From Flammeovirgaceae bacterium UBA6059 (lineage in GTDB: Bacteria; Bacteroidota; Bacteroidia; Cytophagales; Cyclobacteriaceae): 64,000 nt of DNA. Shown one piece after another: positions 34,577-44,312 of the stretch. Position 1 is the first letter of the stretch, and every line of letters begins with the position of its first letter. The position numbers and the translations under genes are program-made. The stretch covers positions 186,001 to 250,000 of the forward strand of contig DIYH01000002.1 in NCBI GenBank assembly GCA_002435755.1, given 5' to 3'. The notes under the pieces were generated by a model, which saw only the letters and a list, made by a program, of their open reading frames with translations, did not search any database and was not told where the DNA came from.

Positions 34577-37003
34577 ATGAACACTATCCTTGGTCTTAAA
34601 CTAGCTTTACGAGCACTCGGTAAACGTCCGGCTTTTACAGCTGTGGTTGTTTTCACATTTGCTATCGTCACGAGCACGAGCATTGTAGTGTATAGCTACA
34701 TAGACGCCCTTCTGTTTTCTCCCCTACCTTTCAAAGAAGCAGATCGTCTCGTCAGGATATACTCTATGAAGGGGGATGAGCAAGGACTGCTCTCCTATCC
34801 CGAGTTTTTGGACATGCAGAAAGAGCTTGTGAACATTGAAGAGCTTGCCGTATATCGTGATGGCGGTAGATACAATTTGAGCAGTAGCTATGGTAAGCCT
34901 CCCGAGGAGCTGACCACTACTTTCGCCTCCAGTAATCTATTCAGGGTACTGGGAGTCGAACCACAACTTGGCGCCTATTGGCCCGAAACTTTAGATAAGC
35001 GTGGCTCGCATACCGTCATGTTGACGCATGACTTTTGGCAAAGGAGGTATGATGGTGACCCCAATGTGGAAGGACTGGAAGTCAACCTAGATGGATTCAC
35101 TTATCTCAATTATGGTGTCCTACCGGAAGGCTTCAGTTTCCCGGTTCGTAATGAAGCCTTTAGAGCGATGGCTTTTGCGGATTTTGTTGTCACGGCCAGA
35201 AACCGTAGACCGTGTATAGGTCTGGCAAGACTTAACGCAGGCGTGACTTTGGAACAGTTCAATGACGAGCTAGCCAAGTTTGCCGCATCCCAAGAGCAGC
35301 GACATCAGGAATCCAACCTAGGGATTACTTTTGTGGCGGAACCGCTATCTGACATTTTCATTGGAGAGCTTCGAGGCTACCTGCTTCTGATTGGAGGAGC
35401 AATACTCTTTTTGTTGGCGATAGCTGTGGTTAATATCTCTAATTTATTTGTTAGCCAGGCGATTCGCCGAAGCAGAGAGACGACTGTTCGAAAAATCCTG
35501 GGCTCAACAAGTCTTCAGATCATTCAAGGTTTTGTATTGCATGCCTTTCTCCTAGCGGTAATAGGCAGTGGTATTGGTCTGCTCTTGGCCTGGTATCTCA
35601 TGGGAGCATCCTATGAATTGGTAAGTCCTTTCCTGCCCTACTGGACCGTCATCGACATCAACTGGAGTGTCATTCTTTACACTATTGGCCTTGCCATACT
35701 CCTCGGGCTTTTGACCGGCGTGATACCATGGTTGTTTCACCGAAGAGTAGGCAATATGTCGGAGGGACTAAAGGAAGGTCAGCACAGTGTGGGTAGTGGT
35801 AGACAACATACTGTGCAGAAAGGGCTAGCCACCGCGCAAATTGCAGTGAGCGTCTTATTATTGATAGGGGGAGTCTTACTATTCAAGAGCTTTAATGCCG
35901 CACAACAGGCAGACTTGGGATTTCACCCAAGTGAGAAGCTGACCTTCCGAATAGCATTATCCTGGTATCGATATAGTGGGAATGAAAAGAAAAGGGCTTT
36001 TTTCGAAAGGAGCTTACGTGAGCTTGAGTCGATTCCTGGGGTCCATCAAGTCGCGATCAATACTATGCTACCGCTAACGGATATTGTCGATACGTCTCCA
36101 CAATCTCAAGTCTTGTTTAGTGTGGAGGGTCAGTCCGAGGTTGAAATTGCTCAGAATCCTTTTGTGACTATTCAGAAAGTGACGCCCAACTACTTTGACG
36201 TCATGGATATCGATATTGAGCATGGTGAATCACTTGATCAGTTCAATCATACGGCAAATCAATTTAAAGCGGTTATCGACAGGCAACTTGCCGATAAGAT
36301 GTGGCCTGGTGAACATGCCTTAGGCAAGCGGATCAAACTGGATGGACTTGGAGACGATGCACCCTATTTGACGGTAGTCGGCATAGCCAGTGACGTAAAG
36401 CACCAAAGTATCACTCAGGATAATATCCCAAGCGTTTATGTTTCATTGCTTTCTTATCCTACAACTGATGGCTACTATGTGATCGATACTTCGCTACCGC
36501 AATCAAGTCTTGAAGCTCAACTGAGTTCAGCCATTCTAGACATTGATGAGAACCAACCAACATTTGAATACATGCAAATGGCGGATCGCATCGAGCTAGA
36601 AAATTGGCAGTCCAAGGTCTCGAGCACCCTTTTCTTGATTGTAGCCATTATAGGTTGTGTCATTGCTGCAGTTGGTCTTTTTAGCGCGATAACGTTCATT
36701 CTAGCGCTACGCGTAAAAGAGCTCGCTTTAAGAAAAGTGCTTGGTGCGACCGATAGCAATATCGTACTCATCATCCTTCAGGACATGTTCAAGATTTCAG
36801 GTCTAGGCATTGTGATAGGCTTGATACTATCTCCAATTCTACTCAAACCCATCTCACCGTTCTTGTTCGAAGTGGAGCTGATTGACTTTGTATCATATTC
36901 CGTAGTTGCCTTTGCGCTAATCCTAATCTCGTTGGTTGCTGCGATTGGTCCTTCCTGGCGTGCATTGTTTATTAACCCCATCACAGCATTAAGGAGCGAT
37001 TGA
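34577..37003 (+). CDS. Orphan MacB/FtsX-type ABC permease (ADOP type)
   Basis: 808 residues with the duplicated MacB_PCD-FtsX architecture. N-terminal helix (about 20-42), periplasmic MacB_PCD domain (about 45-240), three-helix FtsX block (about 265-395), then a second helix (near 420), a second periplasmic domain and a final FtsX block (about 680-800; LRVKELALRKVLGATDSNIV). There is no ATPase domain, as in acidobacterial-type duplicated orphan permeases. It overlaps the FecE-like ATPase gene by four bases and lies 11 bases after the BtuC-like gene. Whether it borrows that ATPase is unknown. MacB-class proteins move substrates from periplasm outward or transmit force rather than import. Confidence 0.88.
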   Translation: MNTILGLKLALRALGKRPAFTAVVVFTFAIVTSTSIVVYSYIDALLFSPLPFKEADRLVRIYSMKGDEQGLLSYPEFLDMQKELVNIEELAVYRDGGRYNLSSSYGKPPEELTTTFASSNLFRVLGVEPQLGAYWPETLDKRGSHTVMLTHDFWQRRYDGDPNVEGLEVNLDGFTYLNYGVLPEGFSFPVRNEAFRAMAFADFVVTARNRRPCIGLARLNAGVTLEQFNDELAKFAASQEQRHQESNLGITFVAEPLSDIFIGELRGYLLLIGGAILFLLAIAVVNISNLFVSQAIRRSRETTVRKILGSTSLQIIQGFVLHAFLLAVIGSGIGLLLAWYLMGASYELVSPFLPYWTVIDINWSVILYTIGLAILLGLLTGVIPWLFHRRVGNMSEGLKEGQHSVGSGRQHTVQKGLATAQIAVSVLLLIGGVLLFKSFNAAQQADLGFHPSEKLTFRIALSWYRYSGNEKKRAFFERSLRELESIPGVHQVAINTMLPLTDIVDTSPQSQVLFSVEGQSEVEIAQNPFVTIQKVTPNYFDVMDIDIEHGESLDQFNHTANQFKAVIDRQLADKMWPGEHALGKRIKLDGLGDDAPYLTVVGIASDVKHQSITQDNIPSVYVSLLSYPTTDGYYVIDTSLPQSSLEAQLSSAILDIDENQPTFEYMQMADRIELENWQSKVSSTLFLIVAIIGCVIAAVGLFSAITFILALRVKELALRKVLGATDSNIVLIILQDMFKISGLGIVIGLILSPILLKPISPFLFEVELIDFVSYSVVAFALILISLVAAIGPSWRALFINPITALRSD

Positions 37004-38031
37004 TTTTGGATACGGTCATCAAAATAGAACAGGTATCCACAGGATATCCATCTCGGTCAGGTAATCAGACGGTCACTTCTGACCTCAATGCCTCGTTGAA
37101 CAAGGGTGAGTTGGTATGTCTGCTCGGTCCAAACGGAGCAGGGAAATCCACATTAATGCGCACCATTTCTGGGGAGCAAAAACCGTTGGAGGGCAAAGTA
37201 TATCTCGAAGGCAAAGATATCCATGCTATTCCACCAAAAGATCTGGCCAAAAAACTGAGCCTTGTGCTCACTGAGCGAGTACATGCAGGTATGCTAAGCG
37301 CTTATGAAGTGGTAGCACTTGGAAGGTTTCCCTACACCAGCTGGTCGGGCCGATTACAACAAGAGGATCATCGCATTATCAGGGAGGCGATTTATTTGGC
37401 TGGTGCGGAAGAACTAGCGCACAAGACCTTATCAGAATTAAGTGATGGAGAACGCCAAAAGATCATGGTGGCTCGAGCATTTGCCCAAGAGCCTGAGGTC
37501 ATGATCCTTGATGAGGTGACGGCTTTTCTTGACCTACCCCGTCGTGTCGAGATCATGAGACTCTTACGCAAGATGGCGCAAGATTCTGCTAAGACGATCT
37601 TGTTATCCACACATGATATGGACCTGGCGCTGAGGGGTGCCGACAGGATATGGCTATTACCCAAAGGTGGCCAACTGCATACCGGTGCGCCTGAAGACCT
37701 GGTGCTGGATGGCTCTTTCGAGCAAGCGTTCGAATCTGAAGGCATTCGGTTTGATCAGCAGTCCGGCTCTTTCAAAATATCCTCCACATTCGAGACGAGT
37801 GTCTCTCTTGACGGCTCTGGTTCACAGGCTTTATGGACAAGAAGGGCCCTGGAAAGGAACGGCATTAATGTAGATGAAGGAGCCGAAAAGCGAATCGAGA
37901 TAAGGGAATCTCAAGGCCATCATAGTTGGATCATCAACGAGAAAGATCATCAACTAGTAGCGTCATCGATTCATGAATTGATCACGCTCCTCAATTCAAA
38001 TAAAGAACAAAATCATTACTCTAATACGTAA
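37000..38031 (+). CDS. FecE/BtuD-type ABC ATPase with C-terminal extension
   Basis: 343 residues. ATPase domain about 5-250: Walker A GPNGAGKST near 45, signature LSDGERQKIMVARA near 145, Walker B VMILDEVTAFLD near 168, H-loop STHD near 203. The usual FecE length is about 255; here an extra 85 residues follow (about 258-343; GHHSWIIN inside). This tail is of unknown function and may regulate transport. Starts with TTG at 37000 overlapping the previous stop; another TTG is at 37006. No ATG is available before the conserved start of the fold. It energises the FecCD-type permease. Confidence 0.88.
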   Translation: MILDTVIKIEQVSTGYPSRSGNQTVTSDLNASLNKGELVCLLGPNGAGKSTLMRTISGEQKPLEGKVYLEGKDIHAIPPKDLAKKLSLVLTERVHAGMLSAYEVVALGRFPYTSWSGRLQQEDHRIIREAIYLAGAEELAHKTLSELSDGERQKIMVARAFAQEPEVMILDEVTAFLDLPRRVEIMRLLRKMAQDSAKTILLSTHDMDLALRGADRIWLLPKGGQLHTGAPEDLVLDGSFEQAFESEGIRFDQQSGSFKISSTFETSVSLDGSGSQALWTRRALERNGINVDEGAEKRIEIRESQGHHSWIINEKDHQLVASSIHELITLLNSNKEQNHYSNT

Positions 38032-38036
38032 TCAAT

Positions 38037-39257
38037 ATGCTATTCAAAAAGAATAAAAAACTACCAGTCACAGTACTCAGTGGCTTTTTAGGGGCTGGTA
38101 AAACCACCTTGCTCAACCATGTACTCAATAATCGTGAAGGTCTTAAAGTGGCCGTGATAGTCAACGATATGAGCGAAGTGAATATCGATGAGAAACTCGT
38201 CGCGAATGGCGCCAAACTATCTCGAACAGAAGAAAAACTGGTAGAAATGAGCAACGGTTGTATCTGCTGTACGCTCAGAGAAGACCTCATGATAGAGGTA
38301 GAGAAACTCGCGAAGATGAATAAGTTCGACTACCTGCTCATCGAGAGTACAGGTATCTCAGAGCCCATTCCGGTAGCCCAGACATTCAGCTTTGCGACTG
38401 GAGATGAACTGTATGACCTAACCCAGTTCAGTAAGCTGGATACTATGGTCACTGTTGTAGATGCGTTCAACTTCTTCAAGGATTTTGGAAGTGCCGATAC
38501 CGTTATCGATCGAGACATGACCGATGATGAGGCTGATGATCGCTCGATTGTCAACCTACTCACGGATCAGGTAGAGTTCGCCAACGTGATAATATTGAAC
38601 AAGGCGGACCTGGTGACTGATGATCAAATTGGCATGTTGGAGAAGACCTTGTACAAGCTCAATCCTACTGCAAAGTTGATTCGAACGACACACAGTAAAG
38701 TCAACCCAAAGGAGATACTCAATACAGGACTGTTTGATTATGAAGAAGCAGAACAGTCTCAGGGTTGGCAAAAAGAACTGCAACTCGCTCAGAAAGGTAT
38801 CGCGCACAGTCCAGAAACAGAGGAATACGGTATTGGTTCGTTTGTTTATAGAAACGCTCGACCAATGCATCCTCAGCGGTTTCTCGACTATGTAAGTCGA
38901 TCTTTTCCAACTACCGTAATTCGGAGTAAGGGAATATTCTGGTTGGCTTCACGTCCGGACCAAGGTATATTATGGAGCCAGGCTGGAGGTTCATTGAAGG
39001 CAGAAGTTTATGGCCGTTGGTGGGTAAGTGTACCTATTAGCCAGCGTGCACAAAGCCTTGCTTACATGGAAAATCAGGAAGAAATCCAGTCGCGCTGGGA
39101 CAAGAAATGGGGAGATCGTATGAATGAACTGGTCTTTATAGGACAGGACATGGATAAGGAAAAGATGATCGCCGATTTGGACGCCTGCCTGCTTACAGAT
39201 TTAGAAATCTCTGGTATGGAGGCAGGATCAGACTTCATAGATGAATGGCCCATATAA
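38037..39257 (+). CDS. COG0523 GTPase, ZagA/YciC-like zinc metallochaperone candidate
   Basis: 406 residues. Walker A SGFLGAGKTT at 15-24, metal motif CICC (Cys75, Cys77, Cys78) in SNGCICCTL, Walker B ESTGIS near 104, guanine motif NKAD near 186. The C-terminal CobW_C domain contains WLASRPDQGILWSQAGG and WGDRMNELVFIGQDMD, the arrangement of Bacillus YciC/ZagA, a Zur-regulated protein that supplies zinc under starvation. It starts five bases after the ABC ATPase gene, so it belongs to the same transcript. No CobW cobalamin-synthesis context is visible. Confidence 0.9.
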   Translation: MLFKKNKKLPVTVLSGFLGAGKTTLLNHVLNNREGLKVAVIVNDMSEVNIDEKLVANGAKLSRTEEKLVEMSNGCICCTLREDLMIEVEKLAKMNKFDYLLIESTGISEPIPVAQTFSFATGDELYDLTQFSKLDTMVTVVDAFNFFKDFGSADTVIDRDMTDDEADDRSIVNLLTDQVEFANVIILNKADLVTDDQIGMLEKTLYKLNPTAKLIRTTHSKVNPKEILNTGLFDYEEAEQSQGWQKELQLAQKGIAHSPETEEYGIGSFVYRNARPMHPQRFLDYVSRSFPTTVIRSKGIFWLASRPDQGILWSQAGGSLKAEVYGRWWVSVPISQRAQSLAYMENQEEIQSRWDKKWGDRMNELVFIGQDMDKEKMIADLDACLLTDLEISGMEAGSDFIDEWPI

Positions 39258-39355
39258 AAAACTGCTAGATCATGAAGTAGAATAAATCAATCATTGAGTC
39301 CCGACCAAACCGTAAGCTTTTTTAGAATTTTTAATGGTCACTAAACTCAATAACC

Positions 39356-41446
39356 ATGAAAACAGTAATTCTAAGACCTGCAATCGGTCTTCTTACGCTG
39401 CTTTTAATATGCTGCAGCGATATAGATAATAATGCGCAAGAATCAGATGAATATCTCTGGCTTGAGGAACTGCGAGGCGAGAAAGCCCTTAACTGGGCCG
39501 CCGAACAGACAGAACAGACGCTTGGATCACTGGCTAGTGATTCGCTGTTTACAATGTTGCAGAAGGAGGCAGAAGCTATACTTTCTACTAGTGAGAGAAT
39601 TCCATCTGCAAGGATAGAAGGAGGATTTGCCTACAATTTTTGGCAAGATGATGATCATGTTCGCGGAATCTGGCGTAGAGCTCCAACGTCTGATTATCTT
39701 GACGGTAGTCCGCAATGGGAGACCTTACTCGATCTCGATGAGGTTGCTACGAGTGAAGATGAAGATTGGGTATGGCTGGATTTCAAAAAGCACAGTGATA
39801 GCGATCAATGCATGATCAAGCTTTCCCGAGGAGGTAAACAGGTGGCGGTTTGGCGTGAGTTCTCGATTGTGGCGAAACGTTTTGTCGAGGGAGGATTTGA
39901 AACACCCGAAGCGTGGACTAATCTCGATTGGTTAGACGAGAACAGCCTGTTTATTGCTACAGATTGGGGGCCCGGAACTATGGGTCAAATATTTCCTACG
40001 ATCGCCAAGTACTGGTATAGAAATGGCACTCAGGACTCAACGGCCACCATTATAGATGCTTCTGAAACCAAAGAGAGCATTTGGCCTATGGTTTATACTT
40101 CTAAAAATGGCTCATTCCCTTTCGTTGGAAAGTCACGCGCATTTCATGATATCACCTACTATGCTGTAAATGAAAATCAAAAAGTAGAAGCTCTTCCATT
40201 ACCCAATGATTGTGATCTACTAGGTATGTATGAAGATCAGTTGCTCGTCAAGATCAATGTAGCCTGGACGTATGAAAACAGCACCTACAAGGCCGGGTCT
40301 ATTGTCTCGCTCACCTATGGTACCTGGAAGCCTTCTTTACTTTTTTATGGAGAGGACCGATCTTTCGTAGAAGACGCGAAAATTGTGAATGACCGAGTCT
40401 ACATTCTTGTACTTGAGGATGTGAAAGGGGCACTCAAAGAGGCAAAATACATCAATCGTGAATGGCAGATCAATGATATCGACCTACCTACAAAGAATGG
40501 GGTACTTCAAATTACTTCTTCGAACGCTTCTTCAAATGAGATTCTTCTTACTTATAACAATCCGATAAAGCCTGACGAACTCTACCACTACAAACCCCAA
40601 ACTGATCCGAAACTGTGCTATGAGCTGACTGATCAGTTTGATGCTGAAAATATGCTAGTAGAGCAGCGATGGGTCAAAAGTTCAGATGGCGTAGAAGTCC
40701 CATACTTTGTGGTAGCGAGAAAAAGTGTCCTTGAGAATGGTAATGCTCCTACGATACTTTATGCCTACGGTGGTTTTGGAATTCCTGTTAAGCCAAGATA
40801 TAAGCCGTTGCATGGAAAACTGTGGATAGAAAAAGGAGGTGTGTATGTAATTGCGAATATCCGTGGAGGGGGGGAATTCGGGCCTAACTGGCATCAACAG
40901 GCCTTAAGAACAAAGCGCCAACAGGCATTTGACGATTATTATGCAGTTGCAAATGATCTCATCTCAACAGGTGTAACCAGCAATAAGAAACTTGGTGCTT
41001 GGGGCGCTTCCAACGGTGGTTTGTTGACAGGTGCAGCGCTAACGCAACGCCCCGAACTGTTTGGTGCAGTGATCAGCGAGGTACCGGTCCTTGACCTGCT
41101 GCGGTTTAAAGAGCTGGGAGGAGCTAACTGGAGCGGTGAGTATGGGGATCCTGATGATCCTTCCGAGCGAGACGCTATCGCCAAAATATCTCCGTACCAC
41201 AACTGCTGTGAGGCGGAGGCTTATCCGGAGGTACTGATTGTCAGCGCTATTTCTGACGATACGGTTCATCCTGCACATGCACGAAAGATGGCAGCTAAGC
41301 TAAAATCTTCGGGTGTAGATGTACTGTATTTTGAATCTTCCGAAGGAGGCCACCATGGTTCATGGAATTTTTCAGGAGCCGCTGGCGAATGGGCACTACA
41401 GTATAAGTTTTTTCACGACAATCTATTTGAAGGCTCTGACAATTGA
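39356..41446 (+). CDS. Prolyl oligopeptidase family (S9) serine peptidase lipoprotein
   Basis: 696 residues: lipoprotein signal (lipobox LLIC or ICC, Cys19-20), N-terminal beta-propeller (about 30-420) and C-terminal alpha/beta-hydrolase. Catalytic triad visible: Ser552 in GASNGG, Asp634/635 in SDDTVHP, and His666/667 in EGGHHGSW. The oxyanion region NIRGGGEFG lies near 500. It cleaves short proline-containing peptides outside the cytoplasm. The 98-base gap before it has no clear terminator. Its start-stop overlap with the next ABC-2 permease ties it to the transporter operon, which suggests a peptide or peptide-derived ligand (inference). Confidence 0.92.
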   Translation: MKTVILRPAIGLLTLLLICCSDIDNNAQESDEYLWLEELRGEKALNWAAEQTEQTLGSLASDSLFTMLQKEAEAILSTSERIPSARIEGGFAYNFWQDDDHVRGIWRRAPTSDYLDGSPQWETLLDLDEVATSEDEDWVWLDFKKHSDSDQCMIKLSRGGKQVAVWREFSIVAKRFVEGGFETPEAWTNLDWLDENSLFIATDWGPGTMGQIFPTIAKYWYRNGTQDSTATIIDASETKESIWPMVYTSKNGSFPFVGKSRAFHDITYYAVNENQKVEALPLPNDCDLLGMYEDQLLVKINVAWTYENSTYKAGSIVSLTYGTWKPSLLFYGEDRSFVEDAKIVNDRVYILVLEDVKGALKEAKYINREWQINDIDLPTKNGVLQITSSNASSNEILLTYNNPIKPDELYHYKPQTDPKLCYELTDQFDAENMLVEQRWVKSSDGVEVPYFVVARKSVLENGNAPTILYAYGGFGIPVKPRYKPLHGKLWIEKGGVYVIANIRGGGEFGPNWHQQALRTKRQQAFDDYYAVANDLISTGVTSNKKLGAWGASNGGLLTGAALTQRPELFGAVISEVPVLDLLRFKELGGANWSGEYGDPDDPSERDAIAKISPYHNCCEAEAYPEVLIVSAISDDTVHPAHARKMAAKLKSSGVDVLYFESSEGGHHGSWNFSGAAGEWALQYKFFHDNLFEGSDN

Positions 41447-42867
41447 TGCCCAAGAAGGTCATACATATTGCCAGTTATGAGCTGAAGAGATATTTCAGAG
41501 ATGGTCGAGCCAGATCATTGGTCATCGCTGTTGTATTCATGTTAATGGCATCAATGCTACTGAGCGTTCGTGATTATCAACTATCATTTGAAGCTTATCA
41601 GAATAATCTGCAGCAGGTACGACTCAATTGGGAACAACAATCAGAGAAGGACCCTCATGATGCCGCGCATGATGGCACCTACGTCATCAAACCGCTTTTT
41701 CCTTTAGCAATCATTGATAAAGGTATCCAACAGTTTTCCGGTAGCGTAGTACATCTTGGAGCACATCAGCGCAAGCAAAGCACATTGAATGAAGCCAAGG
41801 ACCACTCCGGAATATTTCGCTTTGGCGAATTCACACCGGCATTTATGCTCAATTATGTGTTTCCGCTTTTGCTGATTTTCCTTGGTTACAACGCCTTTAC
41901 AAGCGAGAAAGAAAATCAAACAATAAGGCTGTTGCTGGTACAAGGTGTCCCCTTATCGCAAATCGCTTTAGGTAAATGGCTAGCCTTGTTCCTGCAAATG
42001 ATCGTATTATGGATGATTTTATTTGGAACAGCAGCGATGGTGAGTTTTGGCTTAGGAGCAGACGTGCGGGTAAGCTTATCGGAATGGTTGACGCTTGCCG
42101 GAGCTTACCTTCTTTATTTTATCATATTCATCAATCTGATCATTTGGGTCTCAGCAAAAGCATTGTCATCAGGTACCTCCCTGACAATATTATTGACGGT
42201 TTGGATTATCATTACATTGATCATCCCCAAGGTTTCTACTAATCTGGCTGGTTGGGCCTACCCATTCCCAACGTTGCAGACTTTCAGAGATAATATCAAT
42301 GAAGATCAGGCAACAGGCCTCAATGGTCACAACTTTTGGAATGAGGCGGCACAGGATTTTCAGCAACAAGTCTTAAAAGAATATGGTGTTGAGAAGATCG
42401 AAGACCTTCCGGTAGCCTATGGAGGGTTGCTGTTGGCAGAAGGCGAGAAATATGAATCAGAGATTTACACCAAGCATTTTGATCTTTTGCAAAGCCAATA
42501 TGAACATCAGCGAGATGTCTACAGGTGGTGCGGACTGATCTCCCCTATGCTTCCTCTGCGGTTTGTCTCAATGGCATTGGCTAGAACCGACTATGGCTTT
42601 CTTTGGCATTTTGAAGATGAGGCCGAAAAATATCGCGTCGACTTCAATACTGCCCTCAACATGAACATCGCCGAAAATGCCAAAGGTGTGGATCACTACA
42701 AAGCGGGAAGGGAATTGTGGGCTACCATACCTCAGTTTGACTATATCTGGCAACCGTCAGATGAAGTCATAGAAGGACACAAGATAGAAATAGGTATGAT
42801 CGGAATTTGGACGTTCATCAGCTTTCTCTTGAGTATCATGTATAGTCGTAAGATCAAGGTGGTGTAG
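41446..42867 (+). CDS. ABC-2 permease with DUF3526-like architecture, A type, copy 2
   Basis: About 473 residues from the ATG at 41446, which overlaps the peptidase stop (TGATG); the TTG at 41443 is less likely. Same topology as 26684: helix near 25-42, external domain with DPHDAAHDG (His and Pro retained, first His changed to Asp), helical bundle about 140-275, second external domain and last helix. There is no ATPase gene beside this pair; it must use the ATPase at 44992 or 25978, or act without one. It is the most diverged of the three A-type copies. Confidence 0.84.
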   Translation: MPKKVIHIASYELKRYFRDGRARSLVIAVVFMLMASMLLSVRDYQLSFEAYQNNLQQVRLNWEQQSEKDPHDAAHDGTYVIKPLFPLAIIDKGIQQFSGSVVHLGAHQRKQSTLNEAKDHSGIFRFGEFTPAFMLNYVFPLLLIFLGYNAFTSEKENQTIRLLLVQGVPLSQIALGKWLALFLQMIVLWMILFGTAAMVSFGLGADVRVSLSEWLTLAGAYLLYFIIFINLIIWVSAKALSSGTSLTILLTVWIIITLIIPKVSTNLAGWAYPFPTLQTFRDNINEDQATGLNGHNFWNEAAQDFQQQVLKEYGVEKIEDLPVAYGGLLLAEGEKYESEIYTKHFDLLQSQYEHQRDVYRWCGLISPMLPLRFVSMALARTDYGFLWHFEDEAEKYRVDFNTALNMNIAENAKGVDHYKAGRELWATIPQFDYIWQPSDEVIEGHKIEIGMIGIWTFISFLLSIMYSRKIKVV

Positions 42868-42869
42868 TT

Positions 42870-44312
42870 ATGTGGACCTATCATCAAATACGACTAGAAC
42901 TGATCTTGTTTTTTCGTAACCGGGCTTACGTTGGCCTCATGCTCCTGCTGTTGATTCTGATGACTCTTGCGGCATGGAATACTAATCTTTACACTCAGTC
43001 TAAAAAGGAACAAACATCATCTCAGTTAGCGCTTGTGCGAGCTAACGACGCTCGTTTAGTAGCCGAGATTGACTCACTAAATCGCGGATTAGCCACTTAT
43101 GAATCGAGCTACTCATTGCCCACAAGCGGTGTAAGGCTGACCTATAATAATCATCGACTTGCCTGGTTGCCTATTCAGCCCTTTTCGCTCATTGCCATTG
43201 GACAAGGAGACTTGTTCAGTAACTACAAAAAAATCGTACTATACTTCGATGATTCTTACGAAATGGCCTCCGAAGAGCTGGTTAGTCCTTTGGAGCAGCT
43301 TTTTGGCCAACTTGATCTTACTTTTGTCTGGGTCTATTTGCTTCCATTGATCATCCTGCTGATGTCTTTCAATGTTCTTTCTATTGAGCGGGAGACGGGT
43401 AGACTCACACTTATTGCCTCACAACCCATTAGATTGTCCACTTGGGTTATTCAAAAGATCGGCATTCGCTTTTTGACGATTTACCTGCTGATCACGGTTT
43501 TCACCATTTTTTTATTGGGATTCTTTGGTGTGAGCATCAAATCTAACCTGGCTACTCTTGGCCAATTGTTTATCATGTTGTTCCTGTATACTGCGTTTTG
43601 GTTTTTGCTCAGTTTCCTCGTCAATCTTTGTGGCTACTCTTCAGGAAGGAGTCTCATCCTGCTCACAAGCGCTTGGGTATTCTTTGTGTTTCTGGTGCCA
43701 TCAGTCGTCAACCAACTGGCTAAAGAACTCCATCCCATTCCTTCAAGATTAGAAGTGGTCAACCATCACCAGACGATGTACAATGAGATGGAAAATAATC
43801 TGGAAGCCGAGATGGAAAAGCTTTACCAAAGGCATCCAGACTGGCGATCAGATGATCCTGTTACTGCTGATCTTTCTAATTCTACAGGATGGAACATCCA
43901 ATACCTCGGAAAACAATACCTCGCACAGCTTAAGCACAGGGCTGTGGCTGATAACTACGAAAGCGTCGTGGAGGAAAGAAATACATGGGTTGAGAATTTC
44001 AGAATACTCTCTCCGGCTTTGATTGTACAATCTGCGTTGGTTGGTTTGGCTGGAACTTCTTCTAAATACTATAGAAGCTTTTTACGCCAAGCCATTGAAT
44101 ATGCTGACGGCTATCGTCAATATGTCTTCAAAAGAGTTTTCACTAATCATACCTTCACTGTAGATGAAGTCAAGTCTCTTCCTCGATTCGAATTTGATCG
44201 AACGAGGGTTAACAAAACTTTCGGAAGAGACTTCATGATACTACTTGTCTACCTGTTTGGCTTTTTGTTAGCCTGTTATGCACTTTCAAAACAAACGTTG
44301 CAAATCAAATGA
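42870..44312 (+). CDS. ABC-2 permease with DUF3526-like architecture, B type, copy 2
   Basis: 480 residues, two bases after the A-type stop. Helix near 15-35, external domain, helical block starting near LTFVWVYLLPLIILLMSFN (about 150), second external domain (about 285-440) and a C-terminal helix (RDFMILLVYLFGFLLACYAL). Second member of the ATPase-less pair. It carries the hallmark external helix with Glu/His-rich composition (MENNLEAEMEKLYQRHPDW). It overlaps the DUF1826 gene by four bases. Confidence 0.83.
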   Translation: MWTYHQIRLELILFFRNRAYVGLMLLLLILMTLAAWNTNLYTQSKKEQTSSQLALVRANDARLVAEIDSLNRGLATYESSYSLPTSGVRLTYNNHRLAWLPIQPFSLIAIGQGDLFSNYKKIVLYFDDSYEMASEELVSPLEQLFGQLDLTFVWVYLLPLIILLMSFNVLSIERETGRLTLIASQPIRLSTWVIQKIGIRFLTIYLLITVFTIFLLGFFGVSIKSNLATLGQLFIMLFLYTAFWFLLSFLVNLCGYSSGRSLILLTSAWVFFVFLVPSVVNQLAKELHPIPSRLEVVNHHQTMYNEMENNLEAEMEKLYQRHPDWRSDDPVTADLSNSTGWNIQYLGKQYLAQLKHRAVADNYESVVEERNTWVENFRILSPALIVQSALVGLAGTSSKYYRSFLRQAIEYADGYRQYVFKRVFTNHTFTVDEVKSLPRFEFDRTRVNKTFGRDFMILLVYLFGFLLACYALSKQTLQIK

